Source: Thermoplasmata archaeon
GTDB taxonomy: Archaea; Thermoplasmatota; Thermoplasmata; Lutacidiplasmatales; UBA184
DNA: 45,482 nt
Reading direction: 5' to 3'
Assembly (NCBI GenBank): GCA_030037815.1
Contig: JASHPZ010000020.1
Span: forward strand, 1 to 45,482
Made by a program: the position numbers and the translations under genes. Shown here piece after piece: positions 1 to 7,249 of the stretch (position 1 is its first letter; each line of letters starts with the position of its first letter). The notes beneath the pieces were generated by a model. The model ran no database searches. It was not told the DNA's origin and saw only the letters and a program-made list of their open reading frames with translations.

Positions 1-1
1 G

Positions 2-937
2 GGCCGCAACGGCGGAGCCGGGGCGACCGGCGGGCTCGGCGGGTCGGTCTTCGGCGGCGGGGTCTACACGGACTCGCGCGCGTCCCTGCGCTCGGATACG
101 TTCCACGGGAACTCCATCCTCGGCGGGGACGGCGGTGACGGCGGCACGGGCGGGCTCGGCGGCATGGGGGGGTACGGCGGACAGGCCAGCGACGGCGGGG
201 CCGGTGGGGTCGGAGGATCCGGCACCAGCGGCGCGAACGGCGACGCGGGCGGGGCGGGCGGCACCGCGACCAGCGCCGGCGCCTCCGGCAACGGAGGTAC
301 CGGTGGACGCGGGGGCGGCGGCGGCGACGCGTTCGGCGGCGGTGCGTTCTTCTCGGGAAACTGGTCGCTTCAGAAGTCGACGTTCGCGAGCAACTCCGCG
401 ACCGCGGGGAACGGGGCGTCGGGCGGATCCGGCGGAGCCGGCGCGGTCGGCGCGTCCGGCGGCGACGGAGGTCGCGGCGGCGCCGGTGGGCAGGGCGGCG
501 GCGGGGTGAACAGCTCGTTCGGCAAAGGCGGGGCCGGCGGCAACGGCGGGCTCGGCGGCAACGGGGCGAACGGCGGGAACGGCGGTCGGTCCGGCAACGG
601 GGGGCACGGCGGCAACGCCACGGGCGGGGCCTTCGACAACACCACGAGCCCGTACCGGCTCGGCACCGACACGTTCGGCTCCGACTCCGTGACGGCCGGC
701 ACCGGAGGTTCGTCCGTCTGCAACGGCGTCGGCACGACCTGTCCCGGCGCCGGCGGGGGCGCCGGTACCGGTGGGACCGGCGGCACCGGCGGCGCGGGGG
801 GCGCGGACGGCCGCGGGAACGTCTCGGGCCCGAACGGCCTCACCGGCGGGTCGGGGTCGAACGGAACCGCGGGCGCGACCGGCGGCTCGGGTAGCAACGG
901 CGTCGGCGGAACGGCCCGATATCCCGAGCGGCCCTGA
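2..937 (+). CDS. Glycine-rich repeat surface protein, 5' truncated by window edge
   Basis: The reading frame is open from the first bases of the window to the TGA at 935-937, so the N-terminus lies outside. The visible 311 residues are dominated by GGxGGxGG and GNGG runs. These are interrupted by short segments such as GGGVYTDSRASLRSDTFHGN and GGAFFSGNWSLQKSTFASNS, which look like rungs of a parallel beta-helix with glycine-rich insertions. Composition resembles mycobacterial PE_PGRS and glycine-rich beta-helix proteins, but no PE domain or anchor is visible. The C-terminus ends in repeats without a membrane helix. A secreted or surface structural role is inferred. Antisense frames are also open because of the GGC/GGG codon bias and are not genes. 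Confidence 0.75.
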   Translation, partial: GRNGGAGATGGLGGSVFGGGVYTDSRASLRSDTFHGNSILGGDGGDGGTGGLGGMGGYGGQASDGGAGGVGGSGTSGANGDAGGAGGTATSAGASGNGGTGGRGGGGGDAFGGGAFFSGNWSLQKSTFASNSATAGNGASGGSGGAGAVGASGGDGGRGGAGGQGGGGVNSSFGKGGAGGNGGLGGNGANGGNGGRSGNGGHGGNATGGAFDNTTSPYRLGTDTFGSDSVTAGTGGSSVCNGVGTTCPGAGGGAGTGGTGGTGGAGGADGRGNVSGPNGLTGGSGSNGTAGATGGSGSNGVGGTARYPERP

Positions 938-1055
938 CGGGCGTGAGCCTCGCGAGGCGCCCCTCGGCCATCGCGTGCGCGCACCCGATCGCGTCGCGGC
1001 CGTGCGGGATCCCCACCGAACGGTAACGGACTCTCCGACCGGTCAGCGCGTCTAG

Positions 1056-1063
1056 GTGTATCC
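1056..1063 (+). promoter_or_regulatory. TATA-like box for the repeat surface protein
   Basis: GTGTATCC is centred 25 nt before the ATG at 1084. It lies only 13 nt before the alternative in-frame GTG at 1072. The spacing favours a leaderless mRNA starting at the ATG. Confidence 0.45.
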
Positions 1064-1083
1064 CACCGCGCGTGGCGCGCGCC

Positions 1084-2790
1084 ATGTGGCCTCGGAGCAT
1101 CGGGGACGGGGAACGGGAGGCGTCCGCGCGGGGAACCCGCCGCGCGGCGCGGTCCCGGGAGTCCCGCCAAGGGCCGGCGTCGACGAACTGGCGTAGGGGA
1201 AGCGGCCTCCTCGGGGCGGCTGCGGCGGTGGGAGCGCTCCTGCTCCTGGCCGGTGTGGCGGCCGCCGCGAGCGCAGCCCCGGGGCCGGCGGGTTTGGCCG
1301 CGCCCCTCGCGCCCATGGGTGGGGTCGCACCCGCTGCGGGGTATGCGGCGGGTCCGGACCAGGGGACGAACTATTCCGTGAATTTCACCGAGTCGGGGCT
1401 CCCGGCGAACACGACCTGGTCCGTGACGCTCGGCACGTCGACGCTCACGTCGTCGACCTCGTCGATCGCGTTCAGTGAACCGAACGGCTCGTACGGCTAC
1501 ACGGTCGGCGCCGTCGCCGGGTACAACGCCTCCCCGGCCCTCGGGACGATCTTCGTCTCGGGCGCGTCGCCGACTCCGACCGCGATCTCGTTCACGCTCG
1601 CGAACGCGACCACGCCGTACGTCGTCACGTTCGGCGAGACGGGATTGCCCGCGGGCACGAACTGGTCGGTGACGTTCGGCGGGAGCACGCTCGGCTCGAA
1701 CGGGAGCTCGATCGCGTTCAATGCCACGAACGGCACGTACGCCTGGTCGGCCGGTACGGTCGTCGGGTATGTTCCGACGCCGGCGGAGGGGAACCTCACC
1801 GTGAACGGCCTCCCGGTCTGGGAGAACCTCACGTTCGTCCCGAGCTCGACCGCGACCTACCCGGTCGTGTTCTCCGAGACCGGGCTCCCGAACGCGACCC
1901 TCTGGTCGGTGACGCTCGCCGGCGCGACCCTCTACTCGAACTCGACCAACGTGACGTTCCAGGCGATGAACGGCACGTACGCGTGGTCGGTCGGGGGCGT
2001 GTCGGGGTACGCGCCGAACGTCGCGGGCGGCAACCTCACCGTCGCGGGCCAGGAGGTCAACCAGTCCGTCGTGTTCCTGCCGAGCACCACCGCGTACTAC
2101 GCGGTGACGTTCACCGAGACGGGGCTGACCAGCGGCACGAGCTGGTCGGTCGCCCTGAACGGGACGAACCAGTCGTCCACGAACGGGACGATCCAGTTCT
2201 CGATGCCGAACGGGACGTACTCGTGGACCGTCGGCGCGGTCGCGGGGTACCTGCCGTCGAACGCCTCCGGGCTCGTCTCGGTCGTCGGGCTGCCGACGTG
2301 GGTGAACCTGACGTTCGCGCCCACGTCGGCCGGGTCGTACACGGTCACGTTCTCGGAGACCGGGCTCCGCGCGGGCACCAACTGGAGCGTGGCGGTCGAA
2401 GGGATCCCCTACTCCTCGACGAGCTCGACCATCCTCCTGACCGAGCCGAACGGGACGTACGCGTTCTCGGTCGTCCCGATCTCGGGGTACAACGCGACCC
2501 CGGCCAGCGGCACCGTCTCGGTGACGGGCGCGAGCGTCAGCCAACCGATCGCGTTCTCGCCGTCCAACGCGACCCCGCCGCCCAGCGGCGGGAGCGGCGG
2601 CGGGAAGTTCCTCGGCCTCCCGGCCGACGAAGGGTACGCGGTGCTGGGCGGGGTCATCCTCGTGATCCTGATCCTCATCGGGGCCGCGATCGCACTGGCC
2701 CGGCGGCGGGGACGCGGGGGTTCGTCGGAGCCGGACGGCCCGACGCAGCAGGGCGGCACGTCCGCAGGAGCCCAGCAGCGGTCCGGGTAG
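1084..2790 (+). CDS. Membrane-anchored surface protein with five ETGLP-type repeats
   Basis: This 568-residue protein has a basic N-terminus, a hydrophobic segment at about residues 41-64 and then five homologous domains starting near residues 97, 179, 259, 339 and 419. Each domain opens with a (Y)xVxFxETGLxxGTxWSVxxxG pattern and continues through NGTYxWxVGxVxGY to a closing xVxG strand. The last four are spaced exactly 240 bp apart. A Gly/Ser linker leads to a C-terminal membrane helix (about 520-541) and an Arg-rich cytoplasmic tail. The architecture indicates a cell-surface stalk or adhesin with many N-glycosylation-type NxS/T sites. The same domain recurs in the thermopsin at 9160-11691 and the large protein at 17122-20004. 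Function is unknown. A GTG at 1072 would add four residues. Confidence 0.8.
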   Translation: MWPRSIGDGEREASARGTRRAARSRESRQGPASTNWRRGSGLLGAAAAVGALLLLAGVAAAASAAPGPAGLAAPLAPMGGVAPAAGYAAGPDQGTNYSVNFTESGLPANTTWSVTLGTSTLTSSTSSIAFSEPNGSYGYTVGAVAGYNASPALGTIFVSGASPTPTAISFTLANATTPYVVTFGETGLPAGTNWSVTFGGSTLGSNGSSIAFNATNGTYAWSAGTVVGYVPTPAEGNLTVNGLPVWENLTFVPSSTATYPVVFSETGLPNATLWSVTLAGATLYSNSTNVTFQAMNGTYAWSVGGVSGYAPNVAGGNLTVAGQEVNQSVVFLPSTTAYYAVTFTETGLTSGTSWSVALNGTNQSSTNGTIQFSMPNGTYSWTVGAVAGYLPSNASGLVSVVGLPTWVNLTFAPTSAGSYTVTFSETGLRAGTNWSVAVEGIPYSSTSSTILLTEPNGTYAFSVVPISGYNATPASGTVSVTGASVSQPIAFSPSNATPPPSGGSGGGKFLGLPADEGYAVLGGVILVILILIGAAIALARRRGRGGSSEPDGPTQQGGTSAGAQQRSG

Positions 2791-2817
2791 GACCGATGAC
2801 GCACGACCGCTCGACCC

Positions 2818-2825
2818 AACCCCTT
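2818..2825 (+). terminator. Candidate pyrimidine-rich 3'-end element
   Basis: AACCCCTT lies 28 nt after the stop codon. Similar sequences occur at 22269-22276, 26403-26410 and 40950-40957 on the plus strand and at 3095-3102 on the minus strand, all 21-34 nt after stops. A termination or processing role is inferred from position only. Confidence 0.3.
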
Positions 2826-2879
2826 CCTCGTTTCCCCTCCGCGCCGCGGCGGGGTGTGCCGGCGGGGCAGTAGGAGACG

Positions 2880-3074
2880 ATGGCGCATCGTACCGTCACG
2901 TGCCCGTTCTGCCAGCGGGATTTCGAGGGCCAGCGCGCCCTCGCGATCCACGTTCAAGCAGACCACGCGGGGCGGCCCTGGGTGCCCCGCTGTGAGATCT
3001 GCGGCGCGACGTTCGAGTCGCCGGCCGACCTGAAGACGCACCACGAAGTGGCGCACCGGTCGGGTCGGAGCTGA
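2880..3074 (+). CDS. Small protein with two C2H2 zinc fingers
   Basis: The 64-residue product is almost entirely two zinc fingers. The first is CPFC followed by an H-x4-H pair (C-x2-C-x12-H-x4-H), and the second is CEIC with the same spacing. Such miniature C2H2 proteins are common in archaea and probably bind nucleic acid or a protein partner; the target cannot be told from sequence. A GGAG stretch just before the ATG gives a plausible ribosome binding site. No clear TATA box is seen, so it may be co-transcribed with the surface protein that ends 89 nt upstream. It converges with the minus-strand gene pair that follows. Related fingers are found at 4064-4612 and 39780-40025. Confidence 0.8.
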   Translation: MAHRTVTCPFCQRDFEGQRALAIHVQADHAGRPWVPRCEICGATFESPADLKTHHEVAHRSGRS

Positions 3075-3079
3075 CGGGG

Positions 3080-3093
3080 TCGGCGCGCGCCGA
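3080..3093. terminator. Perfect 14-bp palindrome between convergent genes
   Basis: TCGGCGC followed by GCGCCGA forms a perfect inverted repeat in the 48-bp gap between the stops at 3074 (+) and 3123 (-). Its position suggests a hairpin acting at both transcript ends. A chance GC palindrome cannot be excluded. Confidence 0.35.
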
Positions 3094-3122
3094 GAAGGGG
3101 TTCGGGCCGACCGCGGCGAACT

Positions 3123-3335
3123 CTACCAGAGCGACGCCAGGATCCGGAGTTGCTCGGGGGTGAACTCCCCGAGTGCGTCCCGTTCGGGGTCGTCCTCGCG
3201 CGCAGACCGGCGGGCGCGGGCAGCGGGCTCCGCGGTGCGCGGCCCGGGCGTCGGGTCGAGCGCCGGGACCGCCGTCATCGTCGCCGGCCACGGCTCGAAT
3301 GAGAGCCGCGCCGCCGTGCCCCCGAGGGCGCTCAT
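3123..3335 (-). CDS. Small hypothetical protein, translationally coupled
   Basis: This 70-residue product belongs to no family I recognise. It has a Pro/Ala/Arg-rich middle and a better-ordered C-terminus ending in an EFTPEQLRILASLW segment. The start is set by an ATGA overlap: the TGA of the upstream gene (3332-3694) occupies 3334-3332 and this ATG occupies 3335-3333. Longer in-frame extensions would run antisense through that neighbour and are rejected. The overlap argues for translation as a two-gene unit. Confidence 0.5.
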   Translation of the reverse strand: MSALGGTAARLSFEPWPATMTAVPALDPTPGPRTAEPAARARRSAREDDPERDALGEFTPEQLRILASLW

Positions 3336-3694
3336 GGGCGGCTCCAGGCGGGGGCCTCCGGGGCGCGCCCGAAACTCCCCCGGCCGACGGGGGCGCTCGG
3401 CGACGGGACCTCGACCAGGACGATCGTGAACGCCCGACGCTCGCGCAGGCGCTCGTACGACTCCCCGAGCCACTCCCGGCCGTCCGGGTCGGTGTGGCTC
3501 GCGCGGAAGGTGTACCGATCTCCCGGGTGGCCCGCGAGCGGGTCGGGGAACGAGTAGGCGCCGTCGAGGTCGGCGACCGCACGCAATTCGCGCTGGGCGT
3601 GCACCCAGGCGTCGTGGTTGACGCCCCAGATGCTCGCGCCGGCCGCGGGCGTGCCGTCGGGAAGTCGCACCCGGACTCGGACGTTCGCGTCCAT
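3332..3694 (-). CDS. Small protein with a CnaB/carboxypeptidase-regulatory-like beta-sandwich
   Basis: The 120-residue protein starts with a VRVRVRLPDGTPAAGASI strand-turn pattern, followed by DLDGAYSFPDP and a GDRYTFRASHT segment. This matches the general shape of transthyretin-like or CnaB-like sandwich domains (xDGxPxxGAxV ... DGxYxF ... Y.F.A). No signal peptide is visible, so it may be cytoplasmic. The ATG at 3694 is chosen because a TATA-like box (3715-3720) lies about 24 nt upstream, predicting a leaderless mRNA. It overlaps the downstream 70-residue gene by ATGA. The family assignment is by pattern only. Confidence 0.6.
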   Translation of the reverse strand: MDANVRVRVRLPDGTPAAGASIWGVNHDAWVHAQRELRAVADLDGAYSFPDPLAGHPGDRYTFRASHTDPDGREWLGESYERLRERRAFTIVLVEVPSPSAPVGRGSFGRAPEAPAWSRP

Positions 3695-3714
3695 GGTGTT
3701 TCCACCGGGTCCGG

Positions 3715-3720
3715 TTATAT
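3715..3720 (-). promoter_or_regulatory. TATA-like box for the 3332-3694 gene
   Basis: On the minus strand the sequence reads ATATAACC, centred about 24 nt before the ATG at 3694. This is the typical distance for a leaderless archaeal transcript. Confidence 0.5.
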
Positions 3721-3827
3721 GGTCGCCGGCTAATCGGCGGCTCACGACGTTACCGATGGGGTAGCGGTCTGGGGTCCCCTCGGGGCTCCGAAACGGGGGG
3801 CGCGGTTCCCGACCGGTTACGGAATGC

Positions 3828-3846
3828 ACGGTCGCTCACGGACCGT
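3828..3846. promoter_or_regulatory. Inverted repeat next to a TATA-like element
   Basis: ACGGTC, a 7-nt spacer and GACCGT form a perfect 6-bp-arm inverted repeat that touches a TTTAT element at 3846-3850. It could be an operator for the rightward transcript covering the 58-residue ORF and the zinc-finger gene. Apart from the minus-gene TATA box, this element and the small ORF at 3891, nothing else was recognised in 3695-4063. Confidence 0.3.
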
Positions 3847-3890
3847 TTATGCGCGATTCCGGGGTCGGAATCTCGGGAGGGAACTCGAAG

Positions 3891-4067
3891 ATGGCGGAAC
3901 GAGTCCCGGGTGCCCTGGACCGTTCGGCGCCCCCTCGGGCCGAGCGGTCGTCGGTCTCCCGGTCCGGCGATCCACCGCTCCGGGAGGCTGCCCGGTGGGC
4001 GTCCCGCGGACCCGCCGATTCGGGTCCCTCCCCCTACGGAGATCCAGGAGGTCGAACGGAACGATGA
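3891..4067 (+). CDS. Possible small ORF coupled to the zinc-finger gene
   Basis: A 58-codon frame begins at an ATG preceded by GGGAGG at suitable spacing. It ends with a TGA that overlaps the next gene's ATG (ATGA at 4064-4067), the coupling pattern used elsewhere in this window. The predicted peptide is basic, Pro/Arg/Ser-rich and matches nothing I know. High GC makes open frames common, so this remains tentative; an untranslated leader is the alternative. Confidence 0.3.
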   Translation: MAERVPGALDRSAPPRAERSSVSRSGDPPLREAARWASRGPADSGPSPYGDPGGRTER

Positions 4068-4612
4068 GCGCGATGGAAGGACGGACGAACACGTCGGAAG
4101 AAGCCCGAACGGGGCTCTGCCTCGACTGCGGCGCCACGTTCCCGAACCAGGAAGCGCTCGAGCGCCACCGCGCGGCCGCGCATGCGCCGGCGCCCGAGGA
4201 AGATTCGATGCCGCGCCGGTCGGCATCGCCCGAACGGCGGCGCACGGCCGAGTCGATGGACGTCGGCCCGCCGGTCGCGGACGACGGGGCGGACCGCGAC
4301 CCGACGGGTCGTACGGCGCCGAAGCCCGACCCGCGGATGCGGGTCGCGGAGCCGGAGCGCGCCACCGAGATGGAGTCGGAAGGACGTCAGTCGGATCGGG
4401 ACGCGCCCGACGAGAGCCGGCCGAACGCGGGCGGCGACGAAGCGGTCGACGCGTCGAACCGTCCGGGTAGGCCGTTCGGGCGGGCGGTTCACGCCGGGCC
4501 GAGCGGACGAACGGAGCGCGCGGTCCCCGCCGACGAGTCGGACCCGACCGACCGACCGGAGCACGCGAAGGCTCCCAAACCCGGCCGACGTCCGCCGAAC
4601 CCGGCGGACTAG
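4064..4612 (+). CDS. C2H2 zinc-finger protein with long acidic/disordered tail
   Basis: The 182-residue protein has one C2H2 finger near residues 18-40 (CLDC ... RHRAAAH, C-x2-C-x12-H-x4-H). It is followed by about 140 residues of low-complexity sequence rich in Asp, Glu, Arg, Pro and Ser, probably disordered. The start is fixed by a strong AGGAGGT ribosome binding site (4047-4053). It could tether a flexible acidic tail to nucleic acid, but no function is known. Its TAG overlaps the TAG of the convergent receiver gene in a shared palindromic CTAG at 4609-4612. Confidence 0.65.
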   Translation: MSAMEGRTNTSEEARTGLCLDCGATFPNQEALERHRAAAHAPAPEEDSMPRRSASPERRRTAESMDVGPPVADDGADRDPTGRTAPKPDPRMRVAEPERATEMESEGRQSDRDAPDESRPNAGGDEAVDASNRPGRPFGRAVHAGPSGRTERAVPADESDPTDRPEHAKAPKPGRRPPNPAD

Positions 4613-5097
4613 CTCCGGCGCTCGGGCTCCCGAACCCGTTCCCCGACGCCGGGCCCGACGAGCGTCCGCGCGAGCACGTCGTCCAGGCGGGCCGCCAAGA
4701 GCGGCTTCACGATCACCTCGATCGGGAACTCCGCGCGAAGGGCCGCGATCCGCGCCTCGGACGGGTCGAACGCCGTCGAGAGGATGACGCGCAGCTCGGG
4801 GTCGCGGGCGAGGAGCTGCCGGGCGAGCTCCACCCCGTCGTGGGGCCGACCGGACGCGGCCCGTCCCGACGGCTCCGGGCTCGGGGCGGGCAGCTCGACG
4901 TCGATGAACGCGAGGTCGGGGTGCCATTCGTCGAACAGCGCCAGGGCCTCCTCCACTGTGCCGGCGGCCCGCAGGTTCGGGATCTCGGCACCGAGCCGGA
5001 GCAAGAGGTCCTGGAGGAGGCGCCGGGCCGAGGCGGAGTCTTCGATGAGGAGGATGCGGCCCGCGTTCGCCGCGGGACGCGCGTCCCGCCGGCTCAT
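4609..5097 (-). CDS. Response-regulator receiver protein (third gene of phosphorelay operon)
   Basis: This is a single CheY-like receiver of 162 residues. The acidic pair is E19/D20 (LLIEDS), the phosphoacceptor is D66 (AFIDVELP), the conserved hydroxyl residue is near T108 and the lysine is K131 (IVKPL). An insertion after the phosphoacceptor strand (about 70-87, Pro/Ser/Gly-rich) makes it longer than a minimal receiver. There is no output domain, so it probably works by protein contact or as a phosphate sink. The ATG overlaps the stop of the preceding receiver by ATGA. It is expected to be phosphorylated by the kinase two genes upstream. Confidence 0.85.
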   Translation of the reverse strand: MSRRDARPAANAGRILLIEDSASARRLLQDLLLRLGAEIPNLRAAGTVEEALALFDEWHPDLAFIDVELPAPSPEPSGRAASGRPHDGVELARQLLARDPELRVILSTAFDPSEARIAALRAEFPIEVIVKPLLAARLDDVLARTLVGPGVGERVREPERRS

Positions 5098-5528
5098 CGG
5101 CCGCCCCCCCGGGCGGCCGAGGGGGGCGGAGCGGGGTCCGATGCGGGGGAGGCCGCGGGGAGGACGGTGCGGAGCAGACGCTCGACGCGTTCGAGCAGGA
5201 CCGCCCGCTGGATCGGCTTCGTGAGGTAGTCGTCGCAGCCGGCGATCAGCGCCTTCTCGGCGTCGCCCGGCATCGCGAACGCCGAGAGCGCGAGGATCGG
5301 AAGTTCCGCGGTGTCGGGCCGGGCCCGAAGCTCCCGCGTGAGCGCGTAGCCGTCCTTCCCGGGGAGCGCGACGTCCATGACCACCAGGTCGGGGACTGCC
5401 TCCGCGATCGCCCGCTCGGCGGCGCCCGAGTCGCCCGCGGGCACGACCTCGTAGCCGCGCGACTGGAGGATGACGGTCGTCAGCTTGAGGTTCTGCGGGT
5501 TGTCCTCGACCACGAGGATGCGGGTCAT
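5094..5528 (-). CDS. Response-regulator receiver protein (second gene of phosphorelay operon)
   Basis: This 144-residue CheY/Spo0F-like receiver has all key residues: E8/D9 (VVEDN), phosphoacceptor D52 (VVMDVALPGKDG), S82 and K104 (LTKPI). A Pro/Ala-rich tail of about 20 residues follows, with no DNA-binding domain. It sits between the kinase and a second receiver. Its ATG overlaps the kinase stop (ATGA at 5528-5525) and its TGA overlaps the next ATG. The arrangement suggests a kinase feeding two stand-alone receivers, which is common in archaea and mesophilic euryarchaea. Longer in-frame extensions run antisense or overlap the kinase and were discarded. Confidence 0.88.
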   Translation of the reverse strand: MTRILVVEDNPQNLKLTTVILQSRGYEVVPAGDSGAAERAIAEAVPDLVVMDVALPGKDGYALTRELRARPDTAELPILALSAFAMPGDAEKALIAGCDDYLTKPIQRAVLLERVERLLRTVLPAASPASDPAPPPSAARGGGR

Positions 5529-7102
5529 CCCGTGACCTTCCCGGGGACGGGGGCGGTCCCGGTCGGCGCGCCGGGCCGGACGAGCGGCAGGGTGACGGTG
5601 AACGTCGAGCCGACGCCGACCCGGCTCTCCACGTCGACGCTCCCGCCCATCAACGTCACGAGCTTCTGCGTCACCGGCAGCCCGAGGCCGGTGCCCGAGT
5701 ACCGACGGGCCGTCCCGCTGTCGAGCTGCTCGAACTCGCGGAAGATCCGTCCCAGGTCCTTCTCCTCGATCCCGATGCCGGTGTCCTGGACGGTGACGAC
5801 GAACCGCGACTCGCCGGCGGGCGCGACCCCCACGTCGACCCGACCGGCGCGCGGCGTGAACTTGACGGCGTTCGAGAGCAGGTTGTAGAGGATCTGCTTG
5901 AACCGCACGACGTCGAGCACGACCCGGTCGATCTCGGGGGCGACCTCGACCGTGAGCGTCAGGTCGTGCTCGGCCCGCTGCGGGCGGAGGGACGACGCGA
6001 CCTCGTCCACCGCGTCCCGGAGGACGAACGGGACCGGGTGCAGGTCGAGCTTCCCCGACTCGACCTTCGCCAAGTCGAGGACGTCGTTGATCAGCGAGAG
6101 GAGGTGGTTCCCGCTGTTCAGGATGTCCGTGAGGTACTCCCGCTGCTCGGCGTCCAGCGGGTGGTCGTCCGCGGTCAGGAGGAAGTCCGAGAACCCGATG
6201 ATGCTGTTGAGCGGGGTGCGGAGCTCGTGCGACATGCTCGCCAAGAACTCGCTCTTCAGGCGGTTCGCCTGCTGCACGCGCTCGTTCTGGACCTCCAATT
6301 CCCGGTTGCGGATCTCGAGCTGCTCGCGCAGCCGCTTCGACTCGCTGACGTCCCGGACGGCGGCGATGATGCTCGTCCGCTGCTCGCGGCCCCGGTGGAA
6401 GATCGTCGCGTTGCACGAGACGTCGAGCACGATCCCGCTCGGCTGACGGAGCCGGACCTCGAGGTCCTGGACCCGCCCGATGGCGAGGATCCGCTGCATC
6501 ATCTCGTGCGCGGCGGACGCGGGCACGATCAGGTCCGCGAAGCGGCGGCCGACCAGCTCCTCGCGGGACATCTGGCAGATCCCCTCCATCTCCTTGTTGA
6601 CGTCCGTGATCTCGCCGTCGAGGCTCGTGATGAGGATCCCGTCGGTCGCGGACTCGATCAGGCCGCGGTTGTACGCCTCCGAGTCCTTAAGGCGCTGCTC
6701 GAGCCAGACCTCCTCGGAGATGTCCTTCGAGATGCTGACGAAGCCGATCGACTTGCCGTCCGCGTCCCGCCGGACGGAGAGCACGATGCGGGCCGCGAAC
6801 GTCTGGCCGTCCTGCCGGACCCGCGTGACGACCCCTTCCCACTGGCCGAGGGCCCGCGCCGAGCGGAAGATCTCGTCGATCAGTCCCGCGCGGACGTCCT
6901 CGGGGCGGTGGAGCACGCGGAGGTTCTGGCCGAGCGCGGCGTCCGCGGCGAAGCCGTAGATGCGGTGCGCGCCTTCATTCCACAGCACGATCGTCCCATC
7001 GAGGTCGGTCGCAACGATCGAGTACTCGGTCGAGGCGTCGAGGATCGAGGTCAGGAACGCCGCTCGGCGCTCCGCGGATCGGTCGTGTGCCAATTCGGTC
7101 AC
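5525..7102 (-). CDS. Soluble PAS-PAS hybrid-free sensor histidine kinase
   Basis: The 525-residue protein has two PAS domains (about 12-130 and 142-255), a short coiled coil, HisKA with phosphoaccepting H292 in SMSHELRTPLN, and HATPase_c. The ATPase domain shows an N box (NLLSNAVKFTP, about 407), a DTGIGI box (about 440) and a GTGLGL box (470-475). No membrane helix or signal sequence is present, so it senses an internal cue, possibly redox or a small ligand via PAS. It is the first gene of an ATGA-linked operon with two receivers. An upstream GTG at 7141 is possible. A TATA-like GATATA at 7153-7158 would start transcription near 7130, downstream of that GTG, so the GTG at 7102 with a GAGGGGG site is preferred. 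Confidence 0.9.
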   Translation of the reverse strand: MTELAHDRSAERRAAFLTSILDASTEYSIVATDLDGTIVLWNEGAHRIYGFAADAALGQNLRVLHRPEDVRAGLIDEIFRSARALGQWEGVVTRVRQDGQTFAARIVLSVRRDADGKSIGFVSISKDISEEVWLEQRLKDSEAYNRGLIESATDGILITSLDGEITDVNKEMEGICQMSREELVGRRFADLIVPASAAHEMMQRILAIGRVQDLEVRLRQPSGIVLDVSCNATIFHRGREQRTSIIAAVRDVSESKRLREQLEIRNRELEVQNERVQQANRLKSEFLASMSHELRTPLNSIIGFSDFLLTADDHPLDAEQREYLTDILNSGNHLLSLINDVLDLAKVESGKLDLHPVPFVLRDAVDEVASSLRPQRAEHDLTLTVEVAPEIDRVVLDVVRFKQILYNLLSNAVKFTPRAGRVDVGVAPAGESRFVVTVQDTGIGIEEKDLGRIFREFEQLDSGTARRYSGTGLGLPVTQKLVTLMGGSVDVESRVGVGSTFTVTLPLVRPGAPTGTAPVPGKVTG

Positions 7103-7249
7103 CGGGCGTCCCCCTCGACGGAACGTGGACCGGCCGGCCACGCGGCCCGGCCGATATAGAACGCCGCTTCCCGGTTGGTTACGGCACCCGACGACCCCCC
7201 TCGTTCGGGCGGCGGGACCCCGACGGAACCCGGCCGGAGGCGCATCGGT

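Noticed and set aside
2-937. Mycobacterial PE_PGRS protein and hence an actinobacterial source
   Set aside because: No PE domain is visible, and thermopsin, Bat-type HTH and TATA-box spacing point to archaea.
1618-2577. 240-bp periodicity as a DNA tandem repeat or mobile array
   Set aside because: The nucleotide copies are diverged and the period equals an 80-residue protein domain, so this is protein repeat duplication.
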